From Listeria ilorinensis (lineage in GTDB: Bacteria; Bacillota; Bacilli; Lactobacillales; Listeriaceae), in the NCBI RefSeq assembly GCF_913566895.1, contig NZ_CAJYCN010000012.1, positions 33,203-97,202 of the forward strand: 64,000 bases of DNA. Reading direction: 5' to 3'. The notes beneath the pieces were generated by a model, which was given only the letters and a program-made list of their open reading frames with translations, made no database searches and was not told the origin of the DNA. Both the position numbers and the translations under genes were made by a program. Shown in pieces: positions 27,772-36,339 of the stretch. Within the stretch, counting starts at the first letter, position 1; the number at the start of each line of letters is the position of its first letter.

Positions 27772-28755
27772 TTGGTAGGGATTAAAGACATAGCAAAACA
27801 GGCCGGCGTTTCCATATCAACGGTTTCCTACGCGCTCAACGGAAGTCCTAAAGTAACGGAGAAAACACGCGAACGGATTTTGAAAATTGCGAGTGAGCTG
27901 AATTATGTTCCGAATATGGCAGCTAGGACCCTAAAAACACGGGAAACAAAGATTATTGGTGCTTACTTGGCCAATTATGGCGGCGCTTTCTATGGCCCGC
28001 TTCTAGATGGACTTAGAGAGACTCTCCGTGCACTTGATTACGAACTGATTGCCTGCAGCGGGGAAAAAGCACAGCGCTTTCTTCCAGAGCGAATGATTGA
28101 TGGAGCGATTGTGTTGGATGCTACTTTCACCAGTGAAGCTATGAAGAATTATGCGGATCGTGGTCATAAGCTCGTTGTCCTTGATCGCGAAATTGAACAT
28201 GCGAATATCAGACAAGTATTACTAGATAACCGAGCTGGGGCAACACTTGCAGTGGATTACCTCAAGAAAGGTTTTCATGGGGACTTTTATGTGCTGACAG
28301 GTCCGCCGAATTCCTTTGATGGAAAGGTTCGTCTGGAAACTGCACTGCAGGAACTTAAACGTTTCGAACGGCAAGGTGATCGCATCCATGTAATTGAAGG
28401 TGACTTTGAAGAATCATCTGGTGAACAAGCCGCAGCTCAAATTGCGGCTGAATGGAAGGCACCGGTATCGATTTTTTCACTAAATGATAATATGGCGATA
28501 GGGATGTATCGTTATTTTACCAAAGCAGGACTTGAAATTGGCCGAGATGTACGCATTATTGGATTTGATAATCGTGATATCGGCGAGTATCTGACTCCGA
28601 GACTGGCGACAGTTGACTATTCAAAATATAAATGGGGCAGTGTGGCTGCTGAAAAACTGGTGAAATTATTACATAATGAACCAACGGATAATGAAATTAT
28701 TTATACGTCCATTATTAAAGGTGGCTCAGTTAATCCGCCAATTATAAGCCGCTAA
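27772..28755 (+). CDS. LacI-family transcriptional regulator
   Basis: A 327-residue regulator with an N-terminal LacI helix-turn-helix (IKDIAKQAGVSISTVSYALN, about residues 3-22), the hinge helix (NMAARTLKTR) and a periplasmic-binding-protein-like sugar domain (about 60-327, with FDNRDIGEYLTPRLATVDY near the end). I choose the TTG at 27772 because GAAAGGAAG is correctly spaced and the family N-terminus begins there. Upstream in-frame codons run through the promoter. It pairs with the Gfo/Idh gene 15 bases downstream and probably controls it. The effector is unknown. Confidence 0.86.
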   Translation: MVGIKDIAKQAGVSISTVSYALNGSPKVTEKTRERILKIASELNYVPNMAARTLKTRETKIIGAYLANYGGAFYGPLLDGLRETLRALDYELIACSGEKAQRFLPERMIDGAIVLDATFTSEAMKNYADRGHKLVVLDREIEHANIRQVLLDNRAGATLAVDYLKKGFHGDFYVLTGPPNSFDGKVRLETALQELKRFERQGDRIHVIEGDFEESSGEQAAAQIAAEWKAPVSIFSLNDNMAIGMYRYFTKAGLEIGRDVRIIGFDNRDIGEYLTPRLATVDYSKYKWGSVAAEKLVKLLHNEPTDNEIIYTSIIKGGSVNPPIISR

Positions 28756-28770
28756 AAAGGAGGCAAAAAC

Positions 28771-29763
28771 ATGTTAAGACTTGGAATTATGGGGACAAAC
28801 TGGATTACGGATTCATTTATTGAGGGAGCAGAGAATTCAGGTAAATGGACATTGACCGCGGTTTACTCACGTACGCTAGAAAAAGCAGCCAAATTTGCCG
28901 AAAAATATCACCGTGATGTGGCTTTGTTTGAAGATATCGCACAATTAGCAGCGAGCGACCAGGTGGATGCAGTCTATATTGCCTCGCCAAATGCGCTTCA
29001 TTATCAGCACGCGATTCAATTACTGGAAGCTGGCAAGCATGTGATTGTGGAGAAACCGATTTTTTCAACCACAGCAGAACTGGAACATGCGCATACAGTT
29101 GCCCGGGATCAGGGTGTTTTCTTATTTGAAGCGGCTCGACATATGCAGGAACCAAACTTTAAACGGCTTCAGGAAAATTTGCCGCGAATTGGAAAATTGC
29201 ATGGTGCTACGCTGACGTACATGAAATATTCTTCCCGTTATGATGCAGTTTTGGCCGGGGAAGAGCCTAATATATTCTCGCTCCGTTTTTCAGGCGGCTC
29301 TCTTGTGGATCTTGGTGTCTATCCGCTTTACACAGCGATTGCTCTGTTTGGAGAACCAGAGAGTGCCCAGTACTTTGCCAGAAAAATCGTGACAGGTGTT
29401 GACGGGGGAGGGCCAATTATTCTTTCCTACCCTGATTTTCATGTAACAATCAATCAAGGCAAAAACAGTACATCTAAATTGCCAAGTGAGATTTATGGTG
29501 AAAAAGGCACCCTGTGGATTGATCCGCTGACATCAATTGAAACGATCCGCTTTTTAGCACATGATGGCTCGGCATCAGAGGAGCTAGCTCAGCCAATCAT
29601 CGAAAATGATATGCAGTTTGAAGCGGCAGAGTTTGCCCGCATCATTACCAAGAAGGATCGAGACAGCTATGAATATTTAGCAGATTTGAGTCTTAAAGTA
29701 TTGCGCGTTTCCAATGAACTTCGGCATCAGAACGATATCTGGTTTGATGTAGAAAAGAAATAA
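28771..29763 (+). CDS. Gfo/Idh/MocA-family NAD(P)-dependent oxidoreductase
   Basis: A 330-residue sugar or polyol dehydrogenase of the Gfo/Idh/MocA type. The Rossmann fold starts at residue 4 (LGIMGTNWITDSFIEGAE), VDAVYIASPNALHY lies near 70, and the conserved EKP of the nucleotide/substrate site follows (HVIVEKPIF). The C-terminal beta-sheet domain contains GGSLVDLGVYPLY. SD AAAAGGAGG precedes the ATG. Its substrate cannot be predicted, and no transporter or kinase for a sugar is linked, so the two-gene unit may process a compound imported by a system elsewhere. Confidence 0.85.
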   Translation: MLRLGIMGTNWITDSFIEGAENSGKWTLTAVYSRTLEKAAKFAEKYHRDVALFEDIAQLAASDQVDAVYIASPNALHYQHAIQLLEAGKHVIVEKPIFSTTAELEHAHTVARDQGVFLFEAARHMQEPNFKRLQENLPRIGKLHGATLTYMKYSSRYDAVLAGEEPNIFSLRFSGGSLVDLGVYPLYTAIALFGEPESAQYFARKIVTGVDGGGPIILSYPDFHVTINQGKNSTSKLPSEIYGEKGTLWIDPLTSIETIRFLAHDGSASEELAQPIIENDMQFEAAEFARIITKKDRDSYEYLADLSLKVLRVSNELRHQNDIWFDVEKK

Positions 29764-29890
29764 ACGGACTGGCAGAGAGTAAAGAACTTGCTCTCTGCTG
29801 ATTTATGTCCGCAAGCTAGAGATGATTTCGGCTAGCAAGAAGTACATTCTTTTGCTATAGTGAGTAGAGAAGCAGAAAAGGAGTCCGATT

Positions 29891-31069
29891 ATGAACGAAA
29901 AATGGAAAGCATTATGGGAAAGTCATGGCTACAGCAGTCCGACTGCGATTCAGACAGCTATTTATCAACCCATTTCAGAACAGCAAAATGTCTTAGCCAT
30001 CGCGCCGACAGGTACTGGGAAGACAGTTGCTTATACGTTACCAATATTAGAAAAAATCACAGCGAAAAAGGAATTGCAGTGGTTGATTTTAGCCCCCAGT
30101 CATGAACTTGTGATGCAAATTACTGATGTCATCCGCAGCTGGCTGACAGATAAAGAAATCACCGTTACACCACTGATTGGTGGCGCCAACATCAAACGGC
30201 AGATCGAAAAACTCAAAAAGAAACCACAGATCATCGTAGCCTCACCAGGAAGGGCTAAAGAACTGATTCAGCAGAAGAAGATCAAAATGCATGAAGTTCA
30301 CACCATTACATTGGATGAATGTGACGAGCTCCTTTCAAAAGATCATTTTGATACTACCATGGCGATCGTCCAAAGCGCGAAACGGGATCGTCAACTCGTG
30401 CTGGTTTCTGCTACCCATCTTGAGACAGCCGACCGTTTTTTTGCGCAGCTGAGTGAAAAGCCGCTGCTGTTCGAGGAAAAAGCGAAACCAGAAGCACGCC
30501 AACAAGTCAAGCATCAGTTTATGGAAGTAGAAAACCGCGAAAAGCCGATCTTGCTGCGACGCATCAGTCATGTGGCAGGTATGCGCGGGCTTGTCTTTGT
30601 TCGGGATAAGGCGCGTATGGATATTTTGCTTGAAAAACTAACCTTTGACGGTGTGAAGGCAGCAGGGATTCATCGTGAGGTTCCAAAAGAAATGCGTCAG
30701 AAAGTTTTGCAGGCTTTTAAAGATGGCGCGTTGACTTATCTAATCGTGACAGATATTGCCGCACGAGGCTTGGATATCCCAGATCTTCCTTATGTGATCC
30801 ACTATGATTTGGCGAATAATGAAAAAGAATATATCCACCGTTCAGGGCGAACTGGTCGAATGGAGAAACAAGGAACTGTCATCAGTTTTGTGAACGCACG
30901 CGAGATTCGAATTTTAAAACAGTACTTGAAAGAACAGCATTTGATTGGTGAAAAGATTCGCTTTTATCAAGGCGCACTTTCAGCTGAAATGCCAGAAAAA
31001 AAACCAATACATCCAAAAAAGGAGCAGCCGCATCGATCAGGCGGTAAACACAAAAAGCGGGAGAAATAA
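29891..31069 (+). CDS. DECD-box ATP-dependent RNA helicase
   Basis: A 392-residue superfamily 2 RNA helicase. Motif I is APTGTGKT (about 36-43), motif II reads DECD in place of DEAD, and motif III is SAT. The C-terminal RecA domain carries RGLDIPDLPYVIHYDL and HRSGRTGR. A basic tail (HPKKEQPHRSGGKHKKREK) probably aids RNA binding. The ATG follows AAAAGGAGTCCGATT. DExD variation occurs in small Firmicute helicases such as YfmL-type ribosome-assembly factors, so a role in ribosome maturation or cold growth is plausible. Confidence 0.88.
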   Translation: MNEKWKALWESHGYSSPTAIQTAIYQPISEQQNVLAIAPTGTGKTVAYTLPILEKITAKKELQWLILAPSHELVMQITDVIRSWLTDKEITVTPLIGGANIKRQIEKLKKKPQIIVASPGRAKELIQQKKIKMHEVHTITLDECDELLSKDHFDTTMAIVQSAKRDRQLVLVSATHLETADRFFAQLSEKPLLFEEKAKPEARQQVKHQFMEVENREKPILLRRISHVAGMRGLVFVRDKARMDILLEKLTFDGVKAAGIHREVPKEMRQKVLQAFKDGALTYLIVTDIAARGLDIPDLPYVIHYDLANNEKEYIHRSGRTGRMEKQGTVISFVNAREIRILKQYLKEQHLIGEKIRFYQGALSAEMPEKKPIHPKKEQPHRSGGKHKKREK

Positions 31070-31084
31070 TATCCCGCCTTTTTC
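31057..31084 (+). terminator. Terminator at the 3' end of the helicase gene
   Basis: GCGGGA and TCCCGC flank a 9-base loop that contains the helicase stop codon, and the T-run TTTTT follows. Confidence 0.8.
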
Positions 31085-31135
31085 CTGTTTTGCTTTACCA
31101 CGTGGAAAGAAGCGGTCACATCTGCTGCTTCTATA

Positions 31136-31165
31136 TTGCGTCCTTTCAAGAGAAATGGTTATAAT
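31136..31165 (+). promoter_or_regulatory. Promoter of the LevR-type regulator
   Basis: TTGCGT at 31136-31141 and TATAAT at 31160-31165 with an 18-base spacer. The transcript would begin shortly before AAAAGGAG and the ATG at 31199. Confidence 0.55.
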
Positions 31166-31198
31166 AAAGAGGACAAGGGGTTAAAAGGAGTCGAGTGT

Positions 31199-31393
31199 AT
31201 GCCAAGTAGAAAAGAAGAAGTATTACGCTATTTAAACCAATTTGGCAAAAAAATCTCTGCAAGTGAGGTCGGGGATGCCCTCCAAATGGACCGGGCCAAT
31301 GCCAGTCGTTATTTGAATGATCTTTTTAAAGAGCATCGGATTGAAAAACTTTCTGGGAAACCCGTTTTGTATCAAGCGCTTCAAACAGAGTAG
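31199..31393 (+). CDS. N-terminal helix-turn-helix part of a LevR-type sigma-54 activator (cut off by TAG)
   Basis: Sixty-four residues beginning MPSRKEEVLRYL after a good SD (AAAAGGAG). They form the small winged helix-turn-helix (ISASEVGDALQMDRANASRY) found at the N-terminus of LevR/ManR proteins. It ends at a TAG at 31391-31393. The next codon, and every codon up to the AAA+ domain beginning near 31436, remains in the same frame, so this and the next entry are one ancestral gene divided by a single nonsense codon. The free fragment could bind DNA but lacks the activation domain. Confidence 0.75.
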   Translation: MPSRKEEVLRYLNQFGKKISASEVGDALQMDRANASRYLNDLFKEHRIEKLSGKPVLYQALQTE

Positions 31394-31435
31394 ACGGAAG
31401 GAGAGCCACTTGAACAGGAATCTGCCTTTGATCGT

Positions 31436-33883
31436 TTGATTGGTTCGGATCAAAGCTTGAAAGTCAGCATCCAGCAAGCAAAAGCTGCGATTCTTTATCC
31501 ACCGAATGGTCTGCATACGCTTATTTTAGGAAAAACAGGAACAGGGAAATCCTTGTTTGCCGAATGTATGTATCAATTTGCCCGTGAGTCGGAAATGATT
31601 CCGCGGACAGCGCCGTTTGTATCGTTTAACTGTGCGGACTATGCGCAAAATCCACAGCTTTTGTTTGGTCATATTTTTGGAGTGATCAAGGGCGCTTATA
31701 CGGGGGCAGAAGAAACGCGTGAGGGGTTACTTGCTAAAGCAGATGGTGGGATCCTTTTCTTAGATGAGATCCATCGTTTGCCGCCAGAAGGGCAGGAAAT
31801 GCTGTTCACTTTCATTGACAGAGGTGAATATCGGCCACTCGGTGAAAGTTCGGCCGTTCATCATGCGCAGGTGCAGATTATTGGTGCCACGACAGAGTCG
31901 CCCGATAATTTTTTACTGGAAACATTTACACGCCGAATTCCGATGACGATTACGTTGCCGCCGCTTTCAGAACGCAATCTGGAAGAACGCTATCAGCTGA
32001 TCGATTTTTTTCTGCGGCAGGAAGCAACTAGGCTACAGCAAACGATTCGAGTACATCGCAAAGCACTGATCGCGTTTTTACTTTATCATGCCAGTGCGAA
32101 TGTCGGGCAATTGCAGCGCGACCTAAAACTTGCCTGCGCGAAGGCATTTCTGCATTATAAAACCAAAACTGCGAATTTTATTCTGATCGAGCAGGATGAT
32201 TTGCCGATTCACGTCCAAAAAGGTCTCTTGCATATGAAGGATGAACCGGAAAAATTAAATCGTCTGATTGATGTGAACAAAACAATCTTTAAATTTGCGG
32301 AAGTGACAGAAGAAGCTGACATTCAGTTGACTGAAGTGGATGATGTCTATCAGGCAATCCAAAAGAAAGCAGAACAACTGTTAAAAGAAGGCAAAGACCA
32401 GTCTGAGCTGGAAGAAGAGCTTTATATCGATGTCGATCAGTATTTCCATGATTATATGGTACAGCTTCCGACTCAGCAGACAGCTAAAGAAATCATTGAC
32501 CCGGCAATCTGGGACATTACAGAAAAAGTTTATACAATGGCTGAAAAACGCCTAGGAAGAAGCTATAATGATAAGATGCGCTTTGCTTTTTCGCTGCATT
32601 TGCAGAGCACGATTGAACGGATTCGAGAGCAAAAACATATCATTCATCCGGATCTCAATAACGTCCGCAAAAAATATCCGAAAGAATTTCAAGCAGCAAT
32701 TGATATTTCTTCGATGATCGAGCAGTCGCTGGCGATTGAGATTCCATTTGATGAGATCGGCTTCTTAACGATGTTTTTAACAGAAGAAGTCGGCGAATCA
32801 ATGTATGATAATGAATCTCAAGTAGAAGTTATTGTGATGATGCATGGTCGCTCCACAGCAACCAGTATGGTCGAAACGGTTCAGGAACTGCTCAGTATTG
32901 ATAGTGGGATCGCCATGGATATGCCGCTCACGATGGAAGTTAAATCCATGTATGAAAAAGTCAAACAAAAAGTGGCCACCTTGAATCCGCAAAAAGGCGT
33001 GCTGATTTTATCTGATATGGGCTCACTGACATCTTTTGGCAATATGCTGACTGAGGAAATGGGCATTCGGACGAAAACTGTTACGATGGCCAGTACGCCT
33101 GTTGTGCTTGAAGCAATTCGCAAGGCTTCACTCGGGCGTGGCCTCGAAGATATTTATCAAAGCTGTCAGCAGTTATTTGAAAATAAATATAAGGCGCATG
33201 TACTTCGGGCTAAGCCAATTAAAAATGCCGTGATCTTTACCTGTTTTACAGGAGAAGGTGTGGCCGAAAAATTGCGTGCTCGTGTAGCCCCAGTGATTGA
33301 CAGCAGTAAAGTCGAGATTGTGGTTCTACAGTTTCTGCATAAGGAAGCCTTTCGCGAGCGGATCGATCAGCTGATGGAAGAATATAATATTCTGGCGATC
33401 ATGGGATCCGTGGAATTTGAATATCGTGACATTCCATTTTTCAGTGCGATCGAAGTATTTTCAGAAGGTGGTCTGGATATTGTTAAACGGATCATCAATG
33501 ATGAGGTGCCATATGAAAAACTGATTGCTTCACTTGATGGTAATCTAAAAGCAGTCGGTTCAGCAGAAGAACTTGTATATTTCTTGCGGAAAGTGATTTC
33601 TGAATTGCAACTGCAGCTGAATATTATTTTAGAACCCGGTGTAGATATTGGGATGATTCTTCATCTAGCCTTCCTGATTGAACGGGTAAAACTCGGAGCC
33701 GTAGACAGAGAATTTCCTGATCTAAGTGAGTTTGCTAAAATGCATATTGTAGAAATGCAAGTGACACAGCAAATGATGGAAAATGTAGAAGAAGAATATG
33801 ATATCACGATCCCACAGTCAGAAATTGCGTATTTGACACAGATGATGTTGAATAATAAAGTCGGTGAAGAATCAGAAGCCTAA
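31436..33883 (+). CDS. LevR/ManR-type sigma-54 activator, body (separated from its DNA-binding domain by a stop codon)
   Basis: An 815-residue body of a PTS-regulated sigma-54 enhancer-binding protein. The AAA+ domain has Walker A GKTGTGKS, the sigma-54 contact loop GAYTGA and Walker [12 protein letters not shown]. It is followed by a PRD (about 345-430), an EIIA-Man-like domain ([13 protein letters not shown], with a phosphorylatable His), an EIIB-like domain with Cys in [10 protein letters not shown], and a second PRD at the C-terminus. Translation from the TTG at 31436 has no close SD, so expression without the upstream part may need read-through of the TAG. It controls the adjacent sigma-54 promoter and PTS genes. 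Confidence 0.83.
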   Translation: MIGSDQSLKVSIQQAKAAILYPPNGLHTLILGKTGTGKSLFAECMYQFARESEMIPRTAPFVSFNCADYAQNPQLLFGHIFGVIKGAYTGAEETREGLLAKADGGILFLDEIHRLPPEGQEMLFTFIDRGEYRPLGESSAVHHAQVQIIGATTESPDNFLLETFTRRIPMTITLPPLSERNLEERYQLIDFFLRQEATRLQQTIRVHRKALIAFLLYHASANVGQLQRDLKLACAKAFLHYKTKTANFILIEQDDLPIHVQKGLLHMKDEPEKLNRLIDVNKTIFKFAEVTEEADIQLTEVDDVYQAIQKKAEQLLKEGKDQSELEEELYIDVDQYFHDYMVQLPTQQTAKEIIDPAIWDITEKVYTMAEKRLGRSYNDKMRFAFSLHLQSTIERIREQKHIIHPDLNNVRKKYPKEFQAAIDISSMIEQSLAIEIPFDEIGFLTMFLTEEVGESMYDNESQVEVIVMMHGRSTATSMVETVQELLSIDSGIAMDMPLTMEVKSMYEKVKQKVATLNPQKGVLILSDMGSLTSFGNMLTEEMGIRTKTVTMASTPVVLEAIRKASLGRGLEDIYQSCQQLFENKYKAHVLRAKPIKNAVIFTCFTGEGVAEKLRARVAPVIDSSKVEIVVLQFLHKEAFRERIDQLMEEYNILAIMGSVEFEYRDIPFFSAIEVFSEGGLDIVKRIINDEVPYEKLIASLDGNLKAVGSAEELVYFLRKVISELQLQLNIILEPGVDIGMILHLAFLIERVKLGAVDREFPDLSEFAKMHIVEMQVTQQMMENVEEEYDITIPQSEIAYLTQMMLNNKVGEESEA

Positions 33884-33885
33884 AA

Positions 33886-33920
33886 AAATAAGTGTGTAGG
33901 GATTACACACTTATTTTTTT
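33886..33920 (+). terminator. Terminator after the LevR-type gene
   Basis: AAATAAGTGTGTA and TACACACTTATTT form perfect 13-base arms with a 5-base loop, followed by more T. The symmetry would also allow the DNA to act as an upstream activator site, but a terminator is the simpler reading. Confidence 0.8.
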
Positions 33921-33970
33921 ACATGTGTAAGCGTGAAAGAGTAGGAACCGCATGGAGCTAACCTTGATTT

Positions 33971-33985
33971 TGGCATGATTCTTGC
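33971..33985 (+). promoter_or_regulatory. Sigma-54 (-24/-12) promoter of the PTS operon
   Basis: TGGCATG-N4-TTGCT matches the sigma-54 consensus TGGCACG-N4-TTGCW, with the invariant GG and GC correctly spaced. It sits 45 bases before the EIIB start and directly after the gene for a sigma-54 activator with PRD domains, which makes regulation by that activator very likely. Confidence 0.88.
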
Positions 33986-34029
33986 TTATAATATATCGCG
34001 TAAGGCGAAATACAACTTGGAGGAAGAAA

Positions 34030-34338
34030 ATGAAGAAAATTATGCTCATTTGTTCAGCCGGTATGTCCACAAGTTTGCTCGTGAAGAAAATGGAGGAAGC
34101 TATTGCAGCTAAAGAGTTAGATATTTCTGTGCTGGCTGTGGCCGAGGCGGACGTAGATAAAAATATAAAGGGTGTAAAAGTCGTTTTATTAGCACCACAA
34201 GTTCGGTATTTAGCTAAAAACTTAAAGCGGAAGATGGAATCTCTAGAAATTCCAGTTGCCATTATTGATGGAATTGATTATGGTACGATGGATGGTGAAA
34301 AAGTGCTGAATCAGGCATTATTCATGATGAGAGACTGA
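34030..34338 (+). CDS. PTS EIIB, lactose/cellobiose family
   Basis: A 102-residue cytosolic phosphocarrier. The phosphorylation loop CSAGMSTSLL places Cys9 where this family accepts phosphate from EIIA. The ATG follows TTGGAGGAAGAAA; an upstream in-frame extension would start inside the sigma-54 promoter and is rejected. It is the first gene of the operon EIIB-EIIA-DUF871. No EIIC membrane permease is encoded next to it, so the phosphate or sugar partner lies elsewhere or the pair is regulatory. Confidence 0.9.
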   Translation: MKKIMLICSAGMSTSLLVKKMEEAIAAKELDISVLAVAEADVDKNIKGVKVVLLAPQVRYLAKNLKRKMESLEIPVAIIDGIDYGTMDGEKVLNQALFMMRD

Positions 34339-34374
34339 TCTGACGGTTAATTATGGAAAAGGACGTGTCAAAAA

Positions 34375-34677
34375 ATGGATTTAGAACAAACAATTATGAG
34401 CTTGATCGTATTTGGTGGAAATGCTAAAAGCGACGCAATGTTAGCAATCGAGGCTGCCAAAAAAGGTGACTTTGAAAAAGCAGATGAGCAAATTAAACTT
34501 GCAGAGGATGCGCTTCTTGAAGCTCACCATTCGCAAACAGCACTTATTCAAGGAGAAGCGCGTGGCGAAAAAACAGAAGTATCGCTTCTTTTAGTGCATG
34601 CACAAGATCATTTAATGAATGCGATCACATTTAAAGACTTGGCAAAAGAAATTGTTGATTTGTATCGGAGCAAATAA
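34375..34677 (+). CDS. PTS EIIA, lactose/cellobiose family
   Basis: A 100-residue all-helical phosphocarrier. The active histidine lies in LLEAHHSQTALIQGEA (about 44-59), and the second conserved segment LLLVHAQDHLMNA is near the end, as in the LacF/CelC trimeric family. SD AAGGA lies before the ATG at 34375. It accepts phosphate from HPr and passes it to the upstream EIIB. It may also phosphorylate the PRD domains of the upstream activator. Confidence 0.9.
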   Translation: MDLEQTIMSLIVFGGNAKSDAMLAIEAAKKGDFEKADEQIKLAEDALLEAHHSQTALIQGEARGEKTEVSLLLVHAQDHLMNAITFKDLAKEIVDLYRSK

Positions 34678-34704
34678 GTCAGTCGCTTGAAAGGATGATT
34701 TTTG

Positions 34705-35787
34705 ATGAGAAAATTAGGGATTTCTGTTTTTCCGCAACATGTCTCACTTGAAGAATCGATGAATTACATTGAAACAGCGGCAAAATATGGTTTTAGCCGA
34801 ATTTTTACTTGCTTGATTTCTGCAAATGATAAAGAAGAATTTGCGAAGTTGGAAAAAATTTGTAAACGTGCAAATGAGCTGGGATTTGAAGTAATTGCCG
34901 ATGTTGACCCAACTGTTTTTGAATCACTCAATATCACATACCAGGAACTAGATCGTTTCAAAGAGATCGGTCTTTCCGGTTTGCGGCTTGACTTAGGCTT
35001 TTCTGGGTCGGAAGAAGCAGCGATGAGTTTTGATGATAATGATTTGATGATCGAACTGAATATCAGTAACGGTACAAAATATGTCGATAATATTCTTTCT
35101 TATCAAGCCAACGTAGCCAATATCATCGGGTGTCATAATTTTTATCCACGTCGCTATACAGCTTTGTCTCGCGAACATTTCCTGAAAACAAGCAAACAGT
35201 TCAAGGATATGAATCTGCGGACAGCTGCTTTTGTTTCTTCAAATAGTGGCGAATATGGCCCGTGGTTTGTTGTAGACGGCGGCTTACCAACACTTGAAGA
35301 ACATCGTGGTCAAGATATCGTGGTTCAGGCAAAAGACCTTTGGAATACAGGATTGATTGATGATGTGATTGTTGGAAATATGTTTGCCTCGGAAGAAGAA
35401 TTAAAAGCTTTAGGGGAACTTAACCGTAACGAGCTGACATTACGAGTAGAATTCTTACCGGACGCTACTGATGTTGAAAAAGAACTTGTTTTGACGCAAA
35501 AACATTTCAATCGTGGGGATGTTTCTGCTTATGTGATCCGTTCGACGATGACACGTGTTCATTTCAAACAGTTTGATTTTCCGGCACATGACACGGAACA
35601 GATTGAGCTGGGCGATGTAACAGTGGATAATAACGGTTATGAACGCTATAAAGGCGAAATGCAAGTGGCACTCCAAACAATGGATAATTCAGGTAATACG
35701 AATATCGTGGCACGGATTATTCCAGAAGAACGCTACTTGTTGGAACAAATTCGTCCATGGCAGCATTTCCGCCTAATCGAAAAATAA
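34705..35787 (+). CDS. DUF871 / MupG-type 6-phospho-N-acetylmuramidase-like protein
   Basis: A 360-residue TIM-barrel protein of the DUF871 family. It begins KLGISVFPQHVSLEESMNYI and has GLSGLRLDLGFSG near 93 and the C-terminal cyclophilin-like domain (about 255-360). A characterised member, MupG of Staphylococcus aureus, cleaves MurNAc-6-phosphate-GlcNAc taken up by a PTS during cell-wall recycling. So this operon may process a phosphorylated amino-sugar disaccharide; that is family-based inference. I choose the ATG at 34705 rather than the adjacent TTG at 34702 because of spacing to AAAGGATG. Last gene of the sigma-54 unit. Confidence 0.82.
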   Translation: MRKLGISVFPQHVSLEESMNYIETAAKYGFSRIFTCLISANDKEEFAKLEKICKRANELGFEVIADVDPTVFESLNITYQELDRFKEIGLSGLRLDLGFSGSEEAAMSFDDNDLMIELNISNGTKYVDNILSYQANVANIIGCHNFYPRRYTALSREHFLKTSKQFKDMNLRTAAFVSSNSGEYGPWFVVDGGLPTLEEHRGQDIVVQAKDLWNTGLIDDVIVGNMFASEEELKALGELNRNELTLRVEFLPDATDVEKELVLTQKHFNRGDVSAYVIRSTMTRVHFKQFDFPAHDTEQIELGDVTVDNNGYERYKGEMQVALQTMDNSGNTNIVARIIPEERYLLEQIRPWQHFRLIEK

Positions 35788-35795
35788 GCTGGAAG

Positions 35796-35836
35796 GTTTG
35801 AAGCCATAGTAAGACTATGCGCTTCAAACTTTTTTT
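35796..35836 (+). terminator. Strong terminator of the PTS operon
   Basis: GTTTGAAGC/GCTTCAAAC with the nested pair CATAGT/ACTATG forms a nearly continuous 15-pair stem, followed by seven T. Confidence 0.9.
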
Positions 35837-35855
35837 GTGGCGGAAAAAGATTTCA

Positions 35856-35885
35856 TTGTCACAGACCTTTTTTCTATGGTAAAAT
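35856..35885 (+). promoter_or_regulatory. Promoter of the tRNA-Arg gene
   Basis: TTGTCA (35856-35861) and TAAAAT (35880-35885) with an 18-base spacer, 25 bases before the tRNA. Confidence 0.6.
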
Positions 35886-35910
35886 AGTCTCGCTGATGTT
35901 TTTTGCTCGT

Positions 35911-35982
35911 GTCCCCTTAGTAAAATGGATATTACGAATCCCTCCTAAGGATTAAGTGCAGGTTCGATTCCTGCAGGGGACG
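35911..35982 (+). tRNA. tRNA-Arg (anticodon CCU)
   Basis: A 72-base cloverleaf: acceptor GTCCCCT pairs with AGGGGAC, with discriminator G. The anticodon loop contains CCT after CTCCTAAGG, and the T-arm shows GCAGGTTCGATTCCTGC. The CCA end is not encoded. It reads AGG codons. A single isolated tRNA with its own promoter and a terminator at 36011-36045. tRNA-Arg genes are frequent prophage or island integration sites. Confidence 0.93.
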
Positions 35983-36010
35983 TTTTAAGAAAAAATGAAA
36001 TCAAGAAAAA

Positions 36011-36045
36011 GAGGATCTGTCTAAAAAGCGGATCCTTATTTTTTT
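36011..36045 (+). terminator. Terminator after tRNA-Arg
   Basis: AGGATC and GATCCT arms around a 13-base loop, followed by TTATTTTTTT. Confidence 0.7.
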
Positions 36046-36302
36046 ATGAAAAATGCTATTTAGCAGTTTACTTATTATCATTGTTTCTTGTGAGATCCAT
36101 TTGATTTACTAGACAATAACCTGTGTTAAAAGTAGGAAAGTTTTTATCTTAAAATCCAATAATTCCAATTTATTTCAGCTTATTGATATGTTTAATCAAC
36201 TTCTTTATGTGAATTACTAATTGTTTTTTCATGCTTGCCCCTGCAAGGATCATCTCTGTATGATTTAAATAACTAAGAACATCTGTTAGCACGAAAAGTA
36301 GT
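36046..36302. other. AT-rich gene-free stretch downstream of tRNA-Arg
   Basis: About 257 bases with no supported gene on either strand. A minus-strand frame of about 27-41 codons exists (ending IKKLIKHINKLK) but lacks a ribosome site. No tRNA-end repeat, integrase fragment or array was seen. Base composition is lower in GC than the neighbours, as is common for decayed insertion spots next to tRNA genes. Confidence 0.4.
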
Positions 36303-36337
36303 AAAAAATCCGCGCCAGTAGTGAGGCACGGATTTTT
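36303..36337 (-). terminator. Terminator of mreBH
   Basis: On the minus strand AATCCGTGCC and GGCGCGGATT pair with one mismatch and are followed by a T-run, directly after the mreBH stop. Confidence 0.8.
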
Positions 36338-36339
36338 CC

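Noticed and set aside
29772..29798. Hairpin GCAGAGAG/CTCTCTGC after the Gfo/Idh gene as a terminator
   Set aside because: The arms pair, but only ATTTATG follows, so no real T-run; may be a weak pause site.
33925..33945. CcpA (cre) site TGTAAGCGTGAAAG before the sigma-54 promoter
   Set aside because: Only the left half fits the consensus; the right half lacks the final WCA.
36130..36302. Minus-strand frame of 27-41 codons ending IKKLIKHINKLK
   Set aside because: No ribosome-binding site, AT-rich composition and no recognised motif; likely chance.
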